Origin: a virus
DNA length: 46,642 nt
Strand: one strand, 5' to 3'
Virus record (IMG/VR): IMGVR_UViG_3300031977_000822
Span: 1 to 46,642 of that record
The notes beneath the pieces were generated by a model. It saw nothing but the letters and a program-made list of their open reading frames with translations. It ran no database searches and was not told the origin of the DNA. Both the position numbers and the translations under genes were made by a program. The first letter of the stretch is position 1. Each line of letters starts with the position of its first letter. Positions 16,533-24,573 of this stretch are shown one piece after another.

Positions 16533-16561
16533 AATATAACACATTTTAGTTTAAAAGTCAA
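16533..16561 (-). promoter_or_regulatory. Leftward sigma70-type promoter, extended -10
   Basis: On the minus strand: TTGACT (16556-16561), 17-base spacer, TATATT (16533-16538), with TGT just before the -10 (extended form). It reads into the putative SSB gene starting at 16503, about 30 bases away. Confidence 0.72.
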
Positions 16562-16565
16562 TAGG

Positions 16566-16667
16566 TTATTTCTTTTTTTTATATGGTGGATATATTATAT
16601 CTATTAACCAAAATAAAACTATTAAAATACCAGCAATTAATAATATATTATCTATAATTTCTAACAT
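16566..16667 (-). CDS. Single-helix membrane microprotein (33 aa)
   Basis: ATG at 16665-16667 overlaps the end of the preceding gene; stop at 16566-16568. Nearly all one transmembrane helix (IIDNILLIAGILIVLFWLID) followed by IYPPYKKKK, a positive inside-type tail. Its end overlaps no other gene and abuts the SSB promoter. Similar tiny membrane proteins occur at 28.1-28.5 kb. Confidence 0.58.
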   Translation of the reverse strand: MLEIIDNILLIAGILIVLFWLIDIIYPPYKKKK

Positions 16668-16870
16668 ATCTTAGTTATCCCTTCTGTTGCTACAACCTGT
16701 AGTTTATCTGCTTGAGCAAATGTTTTCATTTCCTCATAGTATGGGTGACCTGCATCAATTAGTAACTTACGAGGTTCAAACTCACACTCCTGCATCATAA
16801 CACTATAGTCTAAGAATGCACCATAGCTATCATCATCAAACTCATCTAGAGTTTCTAATGCTTCAACCAT
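16661..16870 (-). CDS. Small acidic protein (69 aa)
   Basis: One base after the upstream gene's stop, with a GGAGACTATTA ribosome site. Acidic N-terminus (EALETLDEFDDDSYGAFLDY), then a mixed domain with LLIDAGHPYYEEMKTFAQA. Not recognised. Cotranscribed with the DNA polymerase. Confidence 0.74.
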   Translation of the reverse strand: MVEALETLDEFDDDSYGAFLDYSVMMQECEFEPRKLLIDAGHPYYEEMKTFAQADKLQVVATEGITKIC

Positions 16871-16871
16871 A

Positions 16872-17090
16872 TTAATAGTCTCCTTTTTTAATTGTTATAT
16901 GGCACTCAACTGTACCACAAAATAAATGATTATAATCTTCTTGAAGGTGATCTAAAAATCTAGCTAAATCTTTAGATTGAATACCATCATCAAAATTAAA
17001 ATTATTTAATACAGAATCTTTGACAGGTTTTTCTTTTCCTTCAACATACTTGTCACCGATTACTTCTATGCTTGCTTTTTCTATATACAT
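16872..17090 (-). CDS. Small unknown protein (72 aa)
   Basis: The frame is open from 17120, but GGAGG of the polymerase's last codons lies about 9-10 bases before the ATG at 17088-17090, which gives the best start (MYIEKASIEVIGDK). Acidic, mixed alpha/beta, ending in CGTVECHITIKKGDY. Function unknown; overlaps nothing but lies 2 bases from the polymerase stop. Confidence 0.74.
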   Translation of the reverse strand: MYIEKASIEVIGDKYVEGKEKPVKDSVLNNFNFDDGIQSKDLARFLDHLQEDYNHLFCGTVECHITIKKGDY

Positions 17091-17092
17091 TA

Positions 17093-19144
17093 TTATGCTA
17101 CCTCCTCCATGTTTAACCAATCATACCCTATTTTTAGTTCTGAGTCAAGTGGTATATTAAAGTTTATTCCATAGTATTCCTTCATGGCAGGTACTACAGA
17201 TGATGTGCCTTGTTTAAATATTTTACCCATCACATCTTCTTCACCAGGATAAACATCAGCTACGATTGAATCGTGCACTGTATTTATGAGTAAACTTTTT
17301 ACCTTCTGTTCTTTCATTAGCAGATATATTTTAATACAAGCTAATGGTACAATGTCAGCTGTTGCAAAACCTTGTACTGGATAATTTTTTATTTGTGTAC
17401 CATAACTAGAACCACCCCAAGGCATTCGTTCAGCATATGGAAATGAATATTCTCTACCTGTAGGTAGTTTAACTCGTTTGTATTTAATAGCTTCAGTCTG
17501 TAACTTATCATGCCACTCTGCAATCTGTTTATATTTTTTTAAGAATGTTGAGTAGTATTTCTTTTCACTTTCAGAACCAGTTACACCACCATACAATGGT
17601 TTAAATGTATGAGCCTTTGCATCTTGTCTACTACAACCAATAATATCTGCAGTATATTGGTGCACATCTACATTATTTTTTATATCTTCTATACCTTGCT
17701 TATCTTGTGCAAGAAATACAGCAGTTCTAAATTCTAATTGTGCAAAGTCTACTTCAAGTATTTTACCACCTTTAAATCTAGATTTAATAACACCACGAAT
17801 AGGAAATGTTTTTGCTCTAGGTTGATTTTGAAAGTTTGGATCTCTACTTGATAATCTTCCTGTTGCTGTAACTGCCTGCATAAATTTAGGATGTAGTAAT
17901 CCATCTTCATTTGTATGTTCTTTTAATCCATTAACAAAGGTAGATAAGTATGTATCTATAGCATTATACCTCATAATATTATCTATAAATTCTTTTAATT
18001 CACCACTAGATTTAGCAGACATTTTAGCTAGAGTAACTCTATCTGTTTTAAATCCACCTTCAGCTATATCATAAACACTTTTTGGTTTCTGATTGAATCC
18101 TGCAATTTTACCTAGACTAGAATAGATAACACCTTCACCATCACAGTCAGAACATTTAGAATAATTTTTATATGGACTTCCATCCTTTTTAATTTTTTTA
18201 ATTACACCTTTACCTAAACAACCTGTACATTGTGACGAAGAAGTTTTATGTATAACTTCTGTATTCTCATTAACTAATTTTGTTATCTGAGATAAACTAA
18301 GTTTAGGTCTTCTCTTTTGTTTCTTGGTAGTTTTATCTATTCCAATATTAAATAAAGATTTCCATCTCTCTTTGTCTTTTACTTTTTTAGAATAGATTAA
18401 CCACGATAATTGCTCTGTACTATTAGGATTAATTTTAGTATCACCCATTTTACTATAAATAGTTTTTTCAATCTCACCACGAAGGTATACATACTCTGCT
18501 CTATATTGTTTTTCAACATCAGCTAATGCAATTAAATCTACATTGATACCATTGCGTTCCATATCTGTTAGTACAACAGTAAACTCATTCATCATCTTAA
18601 CTGTTTTAAGTAGACCTTTATTCTTATCCATTCTAAAGTCTGCCATTTGTGCATCAAATAAACTACGAGTAATTCTAACATCTTGTCTACCATATTCCTC
18701 TACAATATTGGCAGGTATATTTTCAAATGAAACACCTCTGTCTGTAAATTCTTTTATCTTATCATCTTTCATTCCTATTTTTCTTTTCTTACAGATACCA
18801 TCAAGTGATAAGGTATTTTTAATTCCTCTGAGTAAAACATATTCACCAATCATGGTATCATATATTCTACCATTATATTTAAATCCAGATTCAAGCAACC
18901 AAGTTAAATCAAATTTAATATTGTGACCTACAAGTAGTGTAGTTTCATATAATATTTCCTGTATTCTAGCTGCACCACCTTTACTTACATGTTCTGAATG
19001 ATTAAGAAAATAATATTCCTCTCCATATTTAGAATGAATACCACAGCTAACTAATATATTATCTGGGTGAAAAGGTAGTGGATCAATTCTACCAGACTCT
19101 GGGTCTTTTCTAAATGAAGTTTCTAAATCAATAACTGTTATCAT
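17093..19144 (-). CDS. Family A DNA polymerase with 3'-5' exonuclease and a zinc-finger insert (683 aa)
   Basis: Replicative polymerase of the T7 gp5/Pol I family. Exonuclease motifs: D6 and E8 (VIDLETS), H74-N-x-x-F-D79, Y151-x3-D155. Polymerase motifs: A with D466 (EVDFAQLEFR), B with R506-x3-K510-x3-F514-x3-Y518 (RQDAKAHTFKPLYGG), C with H624-D625-S626. F514 is the position equivalent to E. coli F762. Between exonuclease and palm, residues 306-334 hold C306-x2-C309 and C331-x2-C334 in DnaJ-like CxxCxGxG pairs, in the thumb region where T7 carries its thioredoxin-binding loop. Length is normal for the T7 type. Confidence 0.96.
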   Translation of the reverse strand: MITVIDLETSFRKDPESGRIDPLPFHPDNILVSCGIHSKYGEEYYFLNHSEHVSKGGAARIQEILYETTLLVGHNIKFDLTWLLESGFKYNGRIYDTMIGEYVLLRGIKNTLSLDGICKKRKIGMKDDKIKEFTDRGVSFENIPANIVEEYGRQDVRITRSLFDAQMADFRMDKNKGLLKTVKMMNEFTVVLTDMERNGINVDLIALADVEKQYRAEYVYLRGEIEKTIYSKMGDTKINPNSTEQLSWLIYSKKVKDKERWKSLFNIGIDKTTKKQKRRPKLSLSQITKLVNENTEVIHKTSSSQCTGCLGKGVIKKIKKDGSPYKNYSKCSDCDGEGVIYSSLGKIAGFNQKPKSVYDIAEGGFKTDRVTLAKMSAKSSGELKEFIDNIMRYNAIDTYLSTFVNGLKEHTNEDGLLHPKFMQAVTATGRLSSRDPNFQNQPRAKTFPIRGVIKSRFKGGKILEVDFAQLEFRTAVFLAQDKQGIEDIKNNVDVHQYTADIIGCSRQDAKAHTFKPLYGGVTGSESEKKYYSTFLKKYKQIAEWHDKLQTEAIKYKRVKLPTGREYSFPYAERMPWGGSSYGTQIKNYPVQGFATADIVPLACIKIYLLMKEQKVKSLLINTVHDSIVADVYPGEEDVMGKIFKQGTSSVVPAMKEYYGINFNIPLDSELKIGYDWLNMEEVA

Positions 19145-19156
19145 ATTGTTTCCTTT

Positions 19157-20374
19157 CTAATCAGTATATCTACTTATTTCTTTTGCAATTCTAACTACTG
19201 GTGCACCATGATATCCAGTAATTTTATTTTTACTTATACATAAAGTTCTATCTAAGTCTGGGTCTTCTGGTGTGACTTGATACTTACCTATACCTATTAT
19301 CAAATCAGCTTCAGCAGCTTTTCCAGTTTTAGAGTTCTCCATCATATCAAATGATAGTGTCGTTCTATTATGTGCATCTGCGGATGCTTGTGAGATTGCA
19401 ATTACAGCACAGTTATGTCTCTTTGCTATCTCTCTTGCACTTGTATAAATTGCTCTAAGTTTTTCATCAGTCCTTGCATATGTACCTTTAACACTAACCT
19501 TATCAAGCTGATCAATAATAATAATATCTGGTTTGTACTTGTCACAATGTACATCAATATCATCCATTGACCAGTCAACTACATCTAACATTTTAATATT
19601 ATCTTTTATCTCACTCCATAATTCATGTGATTCTTTTAGATTATTTATAATTTCATCTTTAGTGTATCCTGTCCATGCATTAATGGCTCTCATTTGTGTA
19701 CGAACAGCAGGTTCTTCATTAATAAATGCATGAACCTTTGCACCTTGTTTTGCAAAACCATCTTCACTTGCAACAAGACTAACCCAAAATGCAGTCTTAC
19801 CTGTTTCTGGTCTAGCAAATGCAATCATAAAATTTCCAGGACCAATTCCACCTACATTATTTTTTAACATTTGCAAGTTAAATTTCCATTTAGTTGTTAC
19901 ACTTAGTTTATTTATAAGTTCACCTATGTTATCTGTAACTGCATCAACTTCTTCAATAGGTTTTTGATTTTCAAAATCTTCAATCAAAGTTTTAATAGGA
20001 TTAAAATTAGCAGGTGCACCATTGTAAATTTCAGTAGCTTGAACTGCAATCTTTTGTGCAACATCTCTTTCCTTTAAGATGTTTAGTATATCAGATGTTA
20101 TTTTATTGTTTGGTTTTTCTACTTCTCTTATATCTTCTATCAATTCACTAATAGCAATTTTCATTGCTCGTGTTAATGCAGGATTATATTTAGTAGTATG
20201 TAGAGAATATAAGTCGTCTAAGTTTATATCGTCTTCATATTCCTCGTGTGCTTTTTGTATTGTGCTAAACAGCGAACCATAGTTACCTTCAAATACTGAT
20301 GACGCTATCTGGCTTTTGTATTTATTGTAAAAGTTTTTTTCTAATAGTAGTTTAATAATCTGTTTTTCTACCAC
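19157..20374 (-). CDS. DnaB-type replicative helicase (405 aa)
   Basis: RecA-like ATPase in the C-terminal half: Walker A at 187-194 (ARPETGKT, first Gly replaced by Ala), catalytic-type E220-E221 (FINEE), Walker B ending at D288 (DIIIIDQLD), Q329 in AISQAS, and a C-terminal SKNKITG block. The N-terminal 150 residues are helical and act as the hexamer/primase-interacting part. It carries no primase domain; the primase is the separate gene at 20,714-21,508. Unwinds DNA ahead of the polymerase encoded next to it. Confidence 0.92.
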   Translation of the reverse strand: MVEKQIIKLLLEKNFYNKYKSQIASSVFEGNYGSLFSTIQKAHEEYEDDINLDDLYSLHTTKYNPALTRAMKIAISELIEDIREVEKPNNKITSDILNILKERDVAQKIAVQATEIYNGAPANFNPIKTLIEDFENQKPIEEVDAVTDNIGELINKLSVTTKWKFNLQMLKNNVGGIGPGNFMIAFARPETGKTAFWVSLVASEDGFAKQGAKVHAFINEEPAVRTQMRAINAWTGYTKDEIINNLKESHELWSEIKDNIKMLDVVDWSMDDIDVHCDKYKPDIIIIDQLDKVSVKGTYARTDEKLRAIYTSAREIAKRHNCAVIAISQASADAHNRTTLSFDMMENSKTGKAAEADLIIGIGKYQVTPEDPDLDRTLCISKNKITGYHGAPVVRIAKEISRYTD

Positions 20375-20546
20375 TAATTCCTCCTTCCAAATACTTTACA
20401 AATTTTCTGTACCTTTGTATTTTTTTTCTTTCCTTAATTAATTTTACATATAACTCTGTGGCTAGAAACTTTAGTCGTTTGTTTTCTGAAGTAAGAACAT
20501 CAATTCTTTTAGTTAAATCACAATCACCCCTATCGTCTCTAGCCAT
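20352..20546 (-). CDS. Small basic coiled-coil protein (64 aa)
   Basis: A GTG start at 20558 is also possible; neither has a clear ribosome site. Basic with heptad-like Leu/Ile spacing (LTKRIDVLTSENKRLKFLAT), continuing into the helicase gene by 23 bases. Sits between primase and helicase, so a role in helicase loading or primase contact can be imagined but not shown. Confidence 0.7.
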   Translation of the reverse strand: MARDDRGDCDLTKRIDVLTSENKRLKFLATELYVKLIKERKKIQRYRKFVKYLEGGISGRKTDY

Positions 20547-20550
20547 ACTT

Positions 20551-20733
20551 TTATACACAGTTTGTTGGTTTTATATTTGCATCAGAGTTTTTATCTTTTA
20601 TCCATACATATGAATAAACTTTACCATCACCTGTACATTTTTTTCCAAACTCAATAGTCTTTGGAGTAGTACACGATACCACAGTAATTAATAAAAACAA
20701 TGATAAAGTTATTTTATATATTTTTTTTATCAT
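20551..20733 (-). CDS. Small lipoprotein (60 aa)
   Basis: Classic lipoprotein signal: basic start MIKKIYK, hydrophobic core (ITLSLFLLITVV), then a lipobox ending VVSC with lipidated C21. The mature part is about 40 residues with two Cys (KKCTGDG, PTNCV) that may form a disulfide. Overlaps the primase gene by 20 bases. Exported lipoprotein inside the replisome operon is unusual; it might block superinfection. Confidence 0.78.
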   Translation of the reverse strand: MIKKIYKITLSLFLLITVVSCTTPKTIEFGKKCTGDGKVYSYVWIKDKNSDANIKPTNCV

Positions 20734-21508
20734 AAAATATCTCCTCTATTTGTTGTGTGTTGTAATACTTTAAATCATCTTCAAGTATTTTAACTTTTAC
20801 ATTTTCAAATCCTCTATATCTTAAATTGTTTGCTATGTCAAATGCTTTAGATGTAGCATCACGATCTAGTGCAACATATATAGTTTCATATCCTTTTAAA
20901 TATTTATCAAAAGAATTATTATAACTTGTACCCATAAGTGCAACACCAGTTAGTACATTGGATACAGCACATGCACTTGCACAATCTTCTACAAGTACAG
21001 CATCTTTGCAATCACCACATTTAAATGGTACATTTTTATTTCCATACATAAACCATTTAGGTTGTGTGTCTTTTGATAATGCTCTACCTACTGCACCTCT
21101 AACATTATCATACTCTTTAACTAGAAACACAACTCTATCTTGCTTTACATCATATTTAATATCTGCCCGTCTCCATGTGTAGGCTTCCCATGAATTATTT
21201 TTTTGTAAATATTTCATAGCTTTCTCACTTGAATATAAAGATTTAAAATGTTCTGGAATATTAAATTTATCCTCTTGTGTTACTGGCTCTGAATTAAATA
21301 TTTTTTTTATTGTTGCCATAGACATTCGTTTTTTTTCTGTACCTTTTGCTGTACACGATGCATGAAAACAATGCCAACTCATTCTATTATCATCATTGGT
21401 TACACTCAATGTGTTCTTATGATTACAGAATGGGCAATCTAATCTCATCGTAGTATCAGGTGGTATTAAATAGGAATGTACAACTCTTAATTGTTCTTCG
21501 TATGTCAT
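20714..21508 (-). CDS. DNA primase, zinc-ribbon plus TOPRIM (264 aa)
   Basis: Chosen start is ATG 21508, coupled (TAATG) to the upstream gene with GGGAG ahead; an in-frame start 15 bases upstream lacks support. N-terminal zinc ribbon: C25-x2-C28 and C47-x4-C52. TOPRIM core: E174 (VLVEDC) and D215-x-D217 (VALDRDAT). This is the primase half of T7 gp4 as a stand-alone protein, which lays RNA primers for the polymerase. The helicase half is a separate gene two genes downstream. Confidence 0.9.
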   Translation of the reverse strand: MTYEEQLRVVHSYLIPPDTTMRLDCPFCNHKNTLSVTNDDNRMSWHCFHASCTAKGTEKKRMSMATIKKIFNSEPVTQEDKFNIPEHFKSLYSSEKAMKYLQKNNSWEAYTWRRADIKYDVKQDRVVFLVKEYDNVRGAVGRALSKDTQPKWFMYGNKNVPFKCGDCKDAVLVEDCASACAVSNVLTGVALMGTSYNNSFDKYLKGYETIYVALDRDATSKAFDIANNLRYRGFENVKVKILEDDLKYYNTQQIEEIFYDKKNI

Positions 21509-21717
21509 TAAATAATCTCCCATAAAATATGTGTTAGGTCTTTTACTGTACCAGAAGGTTTAAATTCTATATCTAAAATTCTTTTTATAACTTCTTCTCG
21601 TACAATTTTGTTTGCTTCTTGTATTCTAGTATCATCTGTTAATGCTTCGTGTGGAAGTGTGCCAAACTCAACATCACCTGTATGACCCAATGCTGTTACT
21701 CTTGCTTTTATTTTCAT
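21508..21717 (-). CDS. Small protein leading the replication operon (69 aa)
   Basis: The frame also opens at 21735, but that start lies in the promoter -10. The ATG at 21717 is about 7 bases after the -10 end, so the transcript would be almost leaderless. Mixed alpha/beta (IKARVTALGHTGDVEFGTLP, EEVIKRILDIEFKPSGT). Unknown function; coupled to primase. Confidence 0.7.
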   Translation of the reverse strand: MKIKARVTALGHTGDVEFGTLPHEALTDDTRIQEANKIVREEVIKRILDIEFKPSGTVKDLTHILWEII

Positions 21718-21723
21718 ATAATT

Positions 21724-21752
21724 TTCATAGCACAAAATTTAATTATTGTCAA
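21724..21752 (-). promoter_or_regulatory. Leftward promoter of the replication operon
   Basis: Minus strand: TTGACA (21747-21752), 17-base spacer, TATGAA (21724-21729) with TGC before it (extended -10). It begins right after the stop of the 21754-21909 gene and fires into primase, helicase and polymerase. The predicted start lies within a few bases of ATG 21717. Confidence 0.72.
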
Positions 21753-21753
21753 G

Positions 21754-21909
21754 CTATACTCCTGTTTTATTTATTAAAGATTCTTTAAGTTCCTCTTTCT
21801 TTTTTTTATTAATTACTTTACGAATACTCTTAACAATATTTTTATAACTGTCTATCTCTTGTTGTAGTTCTCGTACAGTATATTCATCTAACTTATTTAA
21901 ATCTAACAT
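21754..21909 (-). CDS. Small coiled-coil protein (51 aa)
   Basis: ATG at 21907-21909 overlaps the stop of the upstream gene (TAATG); stop at 21754-21756. Helical, charged (LQQEIDSYKNIVKSIRKVIN) with a Lys/Glu-rich C-terminal half. Unknown function. Confidence 0.66.
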   Translation of the reverse strand: MLDLNKLDEYTVRELQQEIDSYKNIVKSIRKVINKKKKEELKESLINKTGV

Positions 21910-22091
21910 TACCATTCCCCATGTTTCATAGCTAATTCATGTGCCTTCTCTGTTTCTAAATCAGAAAAATAATCATCAATACTCTGTGCAATATCATCAG
22001 GTAAATCTGTAATAACTTCAGTTGTACCATCTGTCCAAGATATATCAATATGCCAACCCATTATCTTTAATGGTTCATTAGGTTCACTCAT
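21909..22091 (-). CDS. Small acidic protein (60 aa)
   Basis: Has an AGGACATATG-type ribosome site. Acidic, beta then helix (GWHIDISWTDGTTEVITDLP, DDIAQSIDDYFSDLETEKAH). No recognised family. Coupled to the next gene. Confidence 0.72.
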   Translation of the reverse strand: MSEPNEPLKIMGWHIDISWTDGTTEVITDLPDDIAQSIDDYFSDLETEKAHELAMKHGEW

Positions 22092-22100
22092 ATGTCCTCC

Positions 22101-22439
22101 TTATCTGACATGACTTTTCCAGTAATGTCCTTTGATTATATTTTTGTATGACTTCTTATGTTCATATTCTAATATACCATAAGATATCATACGCTTGATA
22201 GACCTACTAATCTGGCTACCTTTTAAATCAGGCAGTTGTTTTCTAACTAACCTAATTAAAACTCTTGGTTTTATTTTTTCTTTTTGTTTTATTAAATCTA
22301 CAACAACAGGAAAGATAATATTATAGGTGTTTGGTCTCTTATCTTTTTTATGATATTCTATAAAAGATTTAAACCATAAATCCCATGCTTCCTTATCTTC
22401 CCATCTTGGTGCTTGTTTTTCTGGGTCAAATTTTATCAA
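22101..22439 (-). CDS. Putative winged-helix-like protein, probable TTG start (112 aa)
   Basis: The frame extends upstream to 22478, but a TTG at 22439 overlaps the stop of the preceding gene and has GAGG 7 bases ahead, so it is the likely start (MIKFDPEKQAPRWED). Basic; the middle, IKPRVLIRLVRKQLPDLKGS followed by ISRSIKRMISYGILEYEHKK, reads as helix-turn-helix with a wing. Possible transcription regulator or DNA-binding protein. Moderate support. Confidence 0.68.
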   Translation of the reverse strand: MIKFDPEKQAPRWEDKEAWDLWFKSFIEYHKKDKRPNTYNIIFPVVVDLIKQKEKIKPRVLIRLVRKQLPDLKGSQISRSIKRMISYGILEYEHKKSYKNIIKGHYWKSHVR

Positions 22440-22771
22440 GAAGTTGCCTCGTACATTTGTTGAAATTGATCCCACCATGTATCCATAAATTTAGTAACAC
22501 TATAGTCAGATACTAATTCATTATCCTCGTTACCAAATATGACCCAAGCCCAACCTATTTTCTTTTTGTTGTTATCATATATTAATATAAAGCTTTCATC
22601 ACAGGCTTCGGCAGCATCTTTTATTAAAGCAAAGTCTCTTGACATTGTTACTTCATCATCACCATCACCATAGTGTACAGTAATGCTATGACCCTTGTCG
22701 AGTGAATATCTAATTAAATTAAGATGTGCCTTTCTTAATTCAACTGCTTGTTTTATTGTTGCTGTGTCCAT
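22436..22771 (-). CDS. Unknown early protein (111 aa)
   Basis: AAAGGA 6 bases before the ATG. Alpha/beta, acidic, with ITVHYGDGDDEVTMSRDFAL and Trp-rich segments (IGWAWVIFGNED, FMDTWWDQFQQMYEA). Not recognised. Overlaps the following gene by 4 bases. Confidence 0.76.
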   Translation of the reverse strand: MDTATIKQAVELRKAHLNLIRYSLDKGHSITVHYGDGDDEVTMSRDFALIKDAAEACDESFILIYDNNKKKIGWAWVIFGNEDNELVSDYSVTKFMDTWWDQFQQMYEATS

Positions 22772-22786
22772 ATGTTGTCCTTTCAG

Positions 22787-23425
22787 TTAGTGTTGTTCAT
22801 ATGAAATATTCTTAATAGACTTCTTCCAACATGCTCTACAATCTCTACACTCTCCATCTTGTTTAAGTGCAGGACAAGGTCTACCAATATGTTTTGTGCC
22901 TGCTGTATGTACAGTTGATGTCCACTTCCAAAACTTAGGTGGCTTACCATTTACTTTTACAGCACTAGCACGAATGATTAAATTCTTTGGTAAAGATTTT
23001 ATATCTATATTTGATATTGTACTATACTCTCGTGTTGGTATCCAATGTTTTATATCAGGTGTATTTTTACATACCTGTATAATATTATTTAATACTTCAA
23101 TACTTGGTATATCTCCAGAGTCAAACCATCTAAAGTATTTCTTTTCTTTGGGTAAGTTTTTATATTTAAGTTTGATAAGCATAGTCATAGCATCAACCCA
23201 ATCTGGATTGGTCATAGCTTCATATCGTTTTTTATGTGAGTCCATTACAATAGGCATACGATAGAAACCTTTAAGTGCATAGCAGTCATAACAAGTTGTG
23301 CCTTTTATCTTAGCTAACTTGCTACCTACCTTACATTTAAAAGCAGATATACCAAATGAAAATGAAGGCATTTTACTGGTATTAGATAGTGTGCCTATCT
23401 TTTCTTCAATATCTTTAATCTTCAT
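22787..23425 (-). CDS. GP88-family protein with iron-sulfur-type cysteines (212 aa)
   Basis: Matches the phage 'gene product 88' family as I remember it: KMPSFSFGISAFKCKVGSKLA, KGTTCYDCYALKGFY, then a C-terminal RPCPALKQDGECRDCRACW. Cysteines at 31, 45, 48 and 184, 193, 196, 199 look like metal or Fe-S ligands. A middle block has FRWFDSGDIPS. The activity of this family is unknown. It is a common early gene of phages, suggesting a metabolic or takeover role. Confidence 0.83.
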   Translation of the reverse strand: MKIKDIEEKIGTLSNTSKMPSFSFGISAFKCKVGSKLAKIKGTTCYDCYALKGFYRMPIVMDSHKKRYEAMTNPDWVDAMTMLIKLKYKNLPKEKKYFRWFDSGDIPSIEVLNNIIQVCKNTPDIKHWIPTREYSTISNIDIKSLPKNLIIRASAVKVNGKPPKFWKWTSTVHTAGTKHIGRPCPALKQDGECRDCRACWKKSIKNISYEQH

Positions 23426-23606
23426 CTGATAACTCCTCTACATCAAACTGACCACCTTCTCCGTTGCCAGTATCCCACGAGCCAGTATCCCAACAGCTTT
23501 CCTCTAACTCTTTTCTAGCTTTAGTCATAGCTTCTTGAGAAGATTCAGCTTCAAATACTTTTTCATGCATAGCGTGTTCACTATAATACACTCTGTATTT
23601 TTTCAT
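23415..23606 (-). CDS. Small acidic protein, possibly DpnD/PcfM-like (63 aa)
   Basis: AAAGGAG before the ATG and its own promoter at 23628-23656. The pattern MKKYRVYYSEHAMHEKVFEA followed by ESSQEAMTKARKELEE is similar to small DpnD/PcfM-type domains found on mobile elements (from memory). The C-terminus repeats DTGSWDTGNG and is acidic. Overlaps the next gene by 11 bases. Confidence 0.74.
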   Translation of the reverse strand: MKKYRVYYSEHAMHEKVFEAESSQEAMTKARKELEESCWDTGSWDTGNGEGGQFDVEELSDED

Positions 23607-23627
23607 ATGTTCTCCTTTGTTAGTGTT

Positions 23628-23656
23628 ATATTACAACATAAAATCTGGTGTGTCAA
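23628..23656 (-). promoter_or_regulatory. Leftward promoter inside the 3' end of a gene
   Basis: Minus strand: TTGACA (23651-23656), 17-base spacer, TAATAT (23628-23633). The -10 overlaps the stop codon of the 23631-24110 gene and the -35 lies in its last codons. Drives the 23,606 gene and those after it. Confidence 0.65.
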
Positions 23657-24110
23657 CTCTAGTATACCTTGCAAATCTTTTTTTCTCTCCAACATAATAG
23701 TTTCTATACGATTGAATATAATTAGAAACTTTGTACTCATCAGGCATACACAATGGTGGAATTAGAAATGATTTGTAATGAAACTTATCTAAAACTTTAT
23801 CTGTTTTCTTTAGTAGTTTATTTAATATGGCAGTAGTCTTATGATGTTTGTTATATCTATTGTTATACTCATTACATAAATAACCTAGTAAATCTAATGA
23901 CCATAGATAATTACCTTTGCTTTCTCCTACCCATATTGTCATAGGGTGTTTTGGATAAGCTGTTTTGTATAGTTCATCATCTTCTCCCATATGTTTTTGA
24001 TAGGCAGTAGATAACATTTGACCTGTTTCTAATATCATTTTAACTACATGCTTATCACAATGATATCTTGCACAGGTCTTTGGGTCTTTGTGTAAATGAA
24101 ATATGTTCAT
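23631..24110 (-). CDS. Conserved-type phage protein with His/Cys N-terminus (159 aa)
   Basis: The N-terminus MNIFHLHKDPKTCARYHCDK followed by HVVKMILETGQMLSTAYQKH, with SYRNYYVGEKKRFARYTR and a TPDF ending, is a family I have seen in many phages and cyanophages. It is sometimes labelled pyrimidine-dimer glycosylase-like, a label I cannot confirm. Conserved His and Cys residues suggest metal binding or catalysis. Overlaps the next upstream gene by one base. Confidence 0.78.
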   Translation of the reverse strand: MNIFHLHKDPKTCARYHCDKHVVKMILETGQMLSTAYQKHMGEDDELYKTAYPKHPMTIWVGESKGNYLWSLDLLGYLCNEYNNRYNKHHKTTAILNKLLKKTDKVLDKFHYKSFLIPPLCMPDEYKVSNYIQSYRNYYVGEKKRFARYTRVDTPDFML

Positions 24111-24424
24111 TATATTATCTCAAATAAATGCATTAGTGTTGAGTGTGGATTTTCTTTTTTCCATACACCTTTACTATATCCTATTTTAAAGTTTGTGTAA
24201 AGTCTATCTGCGTAATCTTTTTCTAGTCCTGCGATTTCACACCAGTTATAATATTCATCTGTTCCAATCCAGTCTTCTGCTTCTTGTTTTATTTTTTTAA
24301 TAGGTGTCCATGATGTAAGTACACCATGACCAATGGTATCTAACCAACCACGAATGATTACATGTCTGGCTAACCTTTCAAATGGTTGTATGTGTTTTGA
24401 TTTTTTGATTGTTTTTTGTAGCAT
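24110..24424 (-). CDS. Unknown basic protein (104 aa)
   Basis: AAAGGAG lies 4 bases ahead of the ATG. Basic N-terminus (QKTIKKSKHIQPFERLARHV), Trp-rich body (IRGWLDTIGHGVLTSWTPI, DWIGTDEYYNWCEIAGL). No family recognised. Closely linked to the preceding early genes. Confidence 0.75.
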   Translation of the reverse strand: MLQKTIKKSKHIQPFERLARHVIIRGWLDTIGHGVLTSWTPIKKIKQEAEDWIGTDEYYNWCEIAGLEKDYADRLYTNFKIGYSKGVWKKENPHSTLMHLFEII

Positions 24425-24573
24425 ACTACTCCTTTAAGTGCGTCATTGTGTCCACCTTTGCCTATTGACTTAAATTTATTTTTATGATATACTGTTCTCC
24501 CAACCTCAGGGGGGCATATATATACTACCTTAAAGTATAGTTTCAATATATATCCCCAAAGAATTTTGCCCAC
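24370..24573 (-). CDS. Doubtful small basic protein (67 aa, GTG start)
   Basis: Open frame from GTG 24573 with no ribosome site, overlapping genes at both ends by 44-55 bases. The C-terminal half (KSIGKGGHNDALKGVVCYKK) is plausible protein, the N-terminal half reads like translated AT-rich spacer. If it is not a gene, 24,425-24,529 is a 105-base gap holding an AGGGGGGCATATATATAC stretch on the plus strand. Confidence 0.38.
   Translation of the reverse strand: MGKILWGYILKLYFKVVYICPPEVGRTVYHKNKFKSIGKGGHNDALKGVVCYKKQSKNQNTYNHLKG

Noticed and set aside
18543-18926. 127-codon plus-strand frame over the polymerase gene
   Set aside because: Lies inside the exonuclease coding region; shadow.
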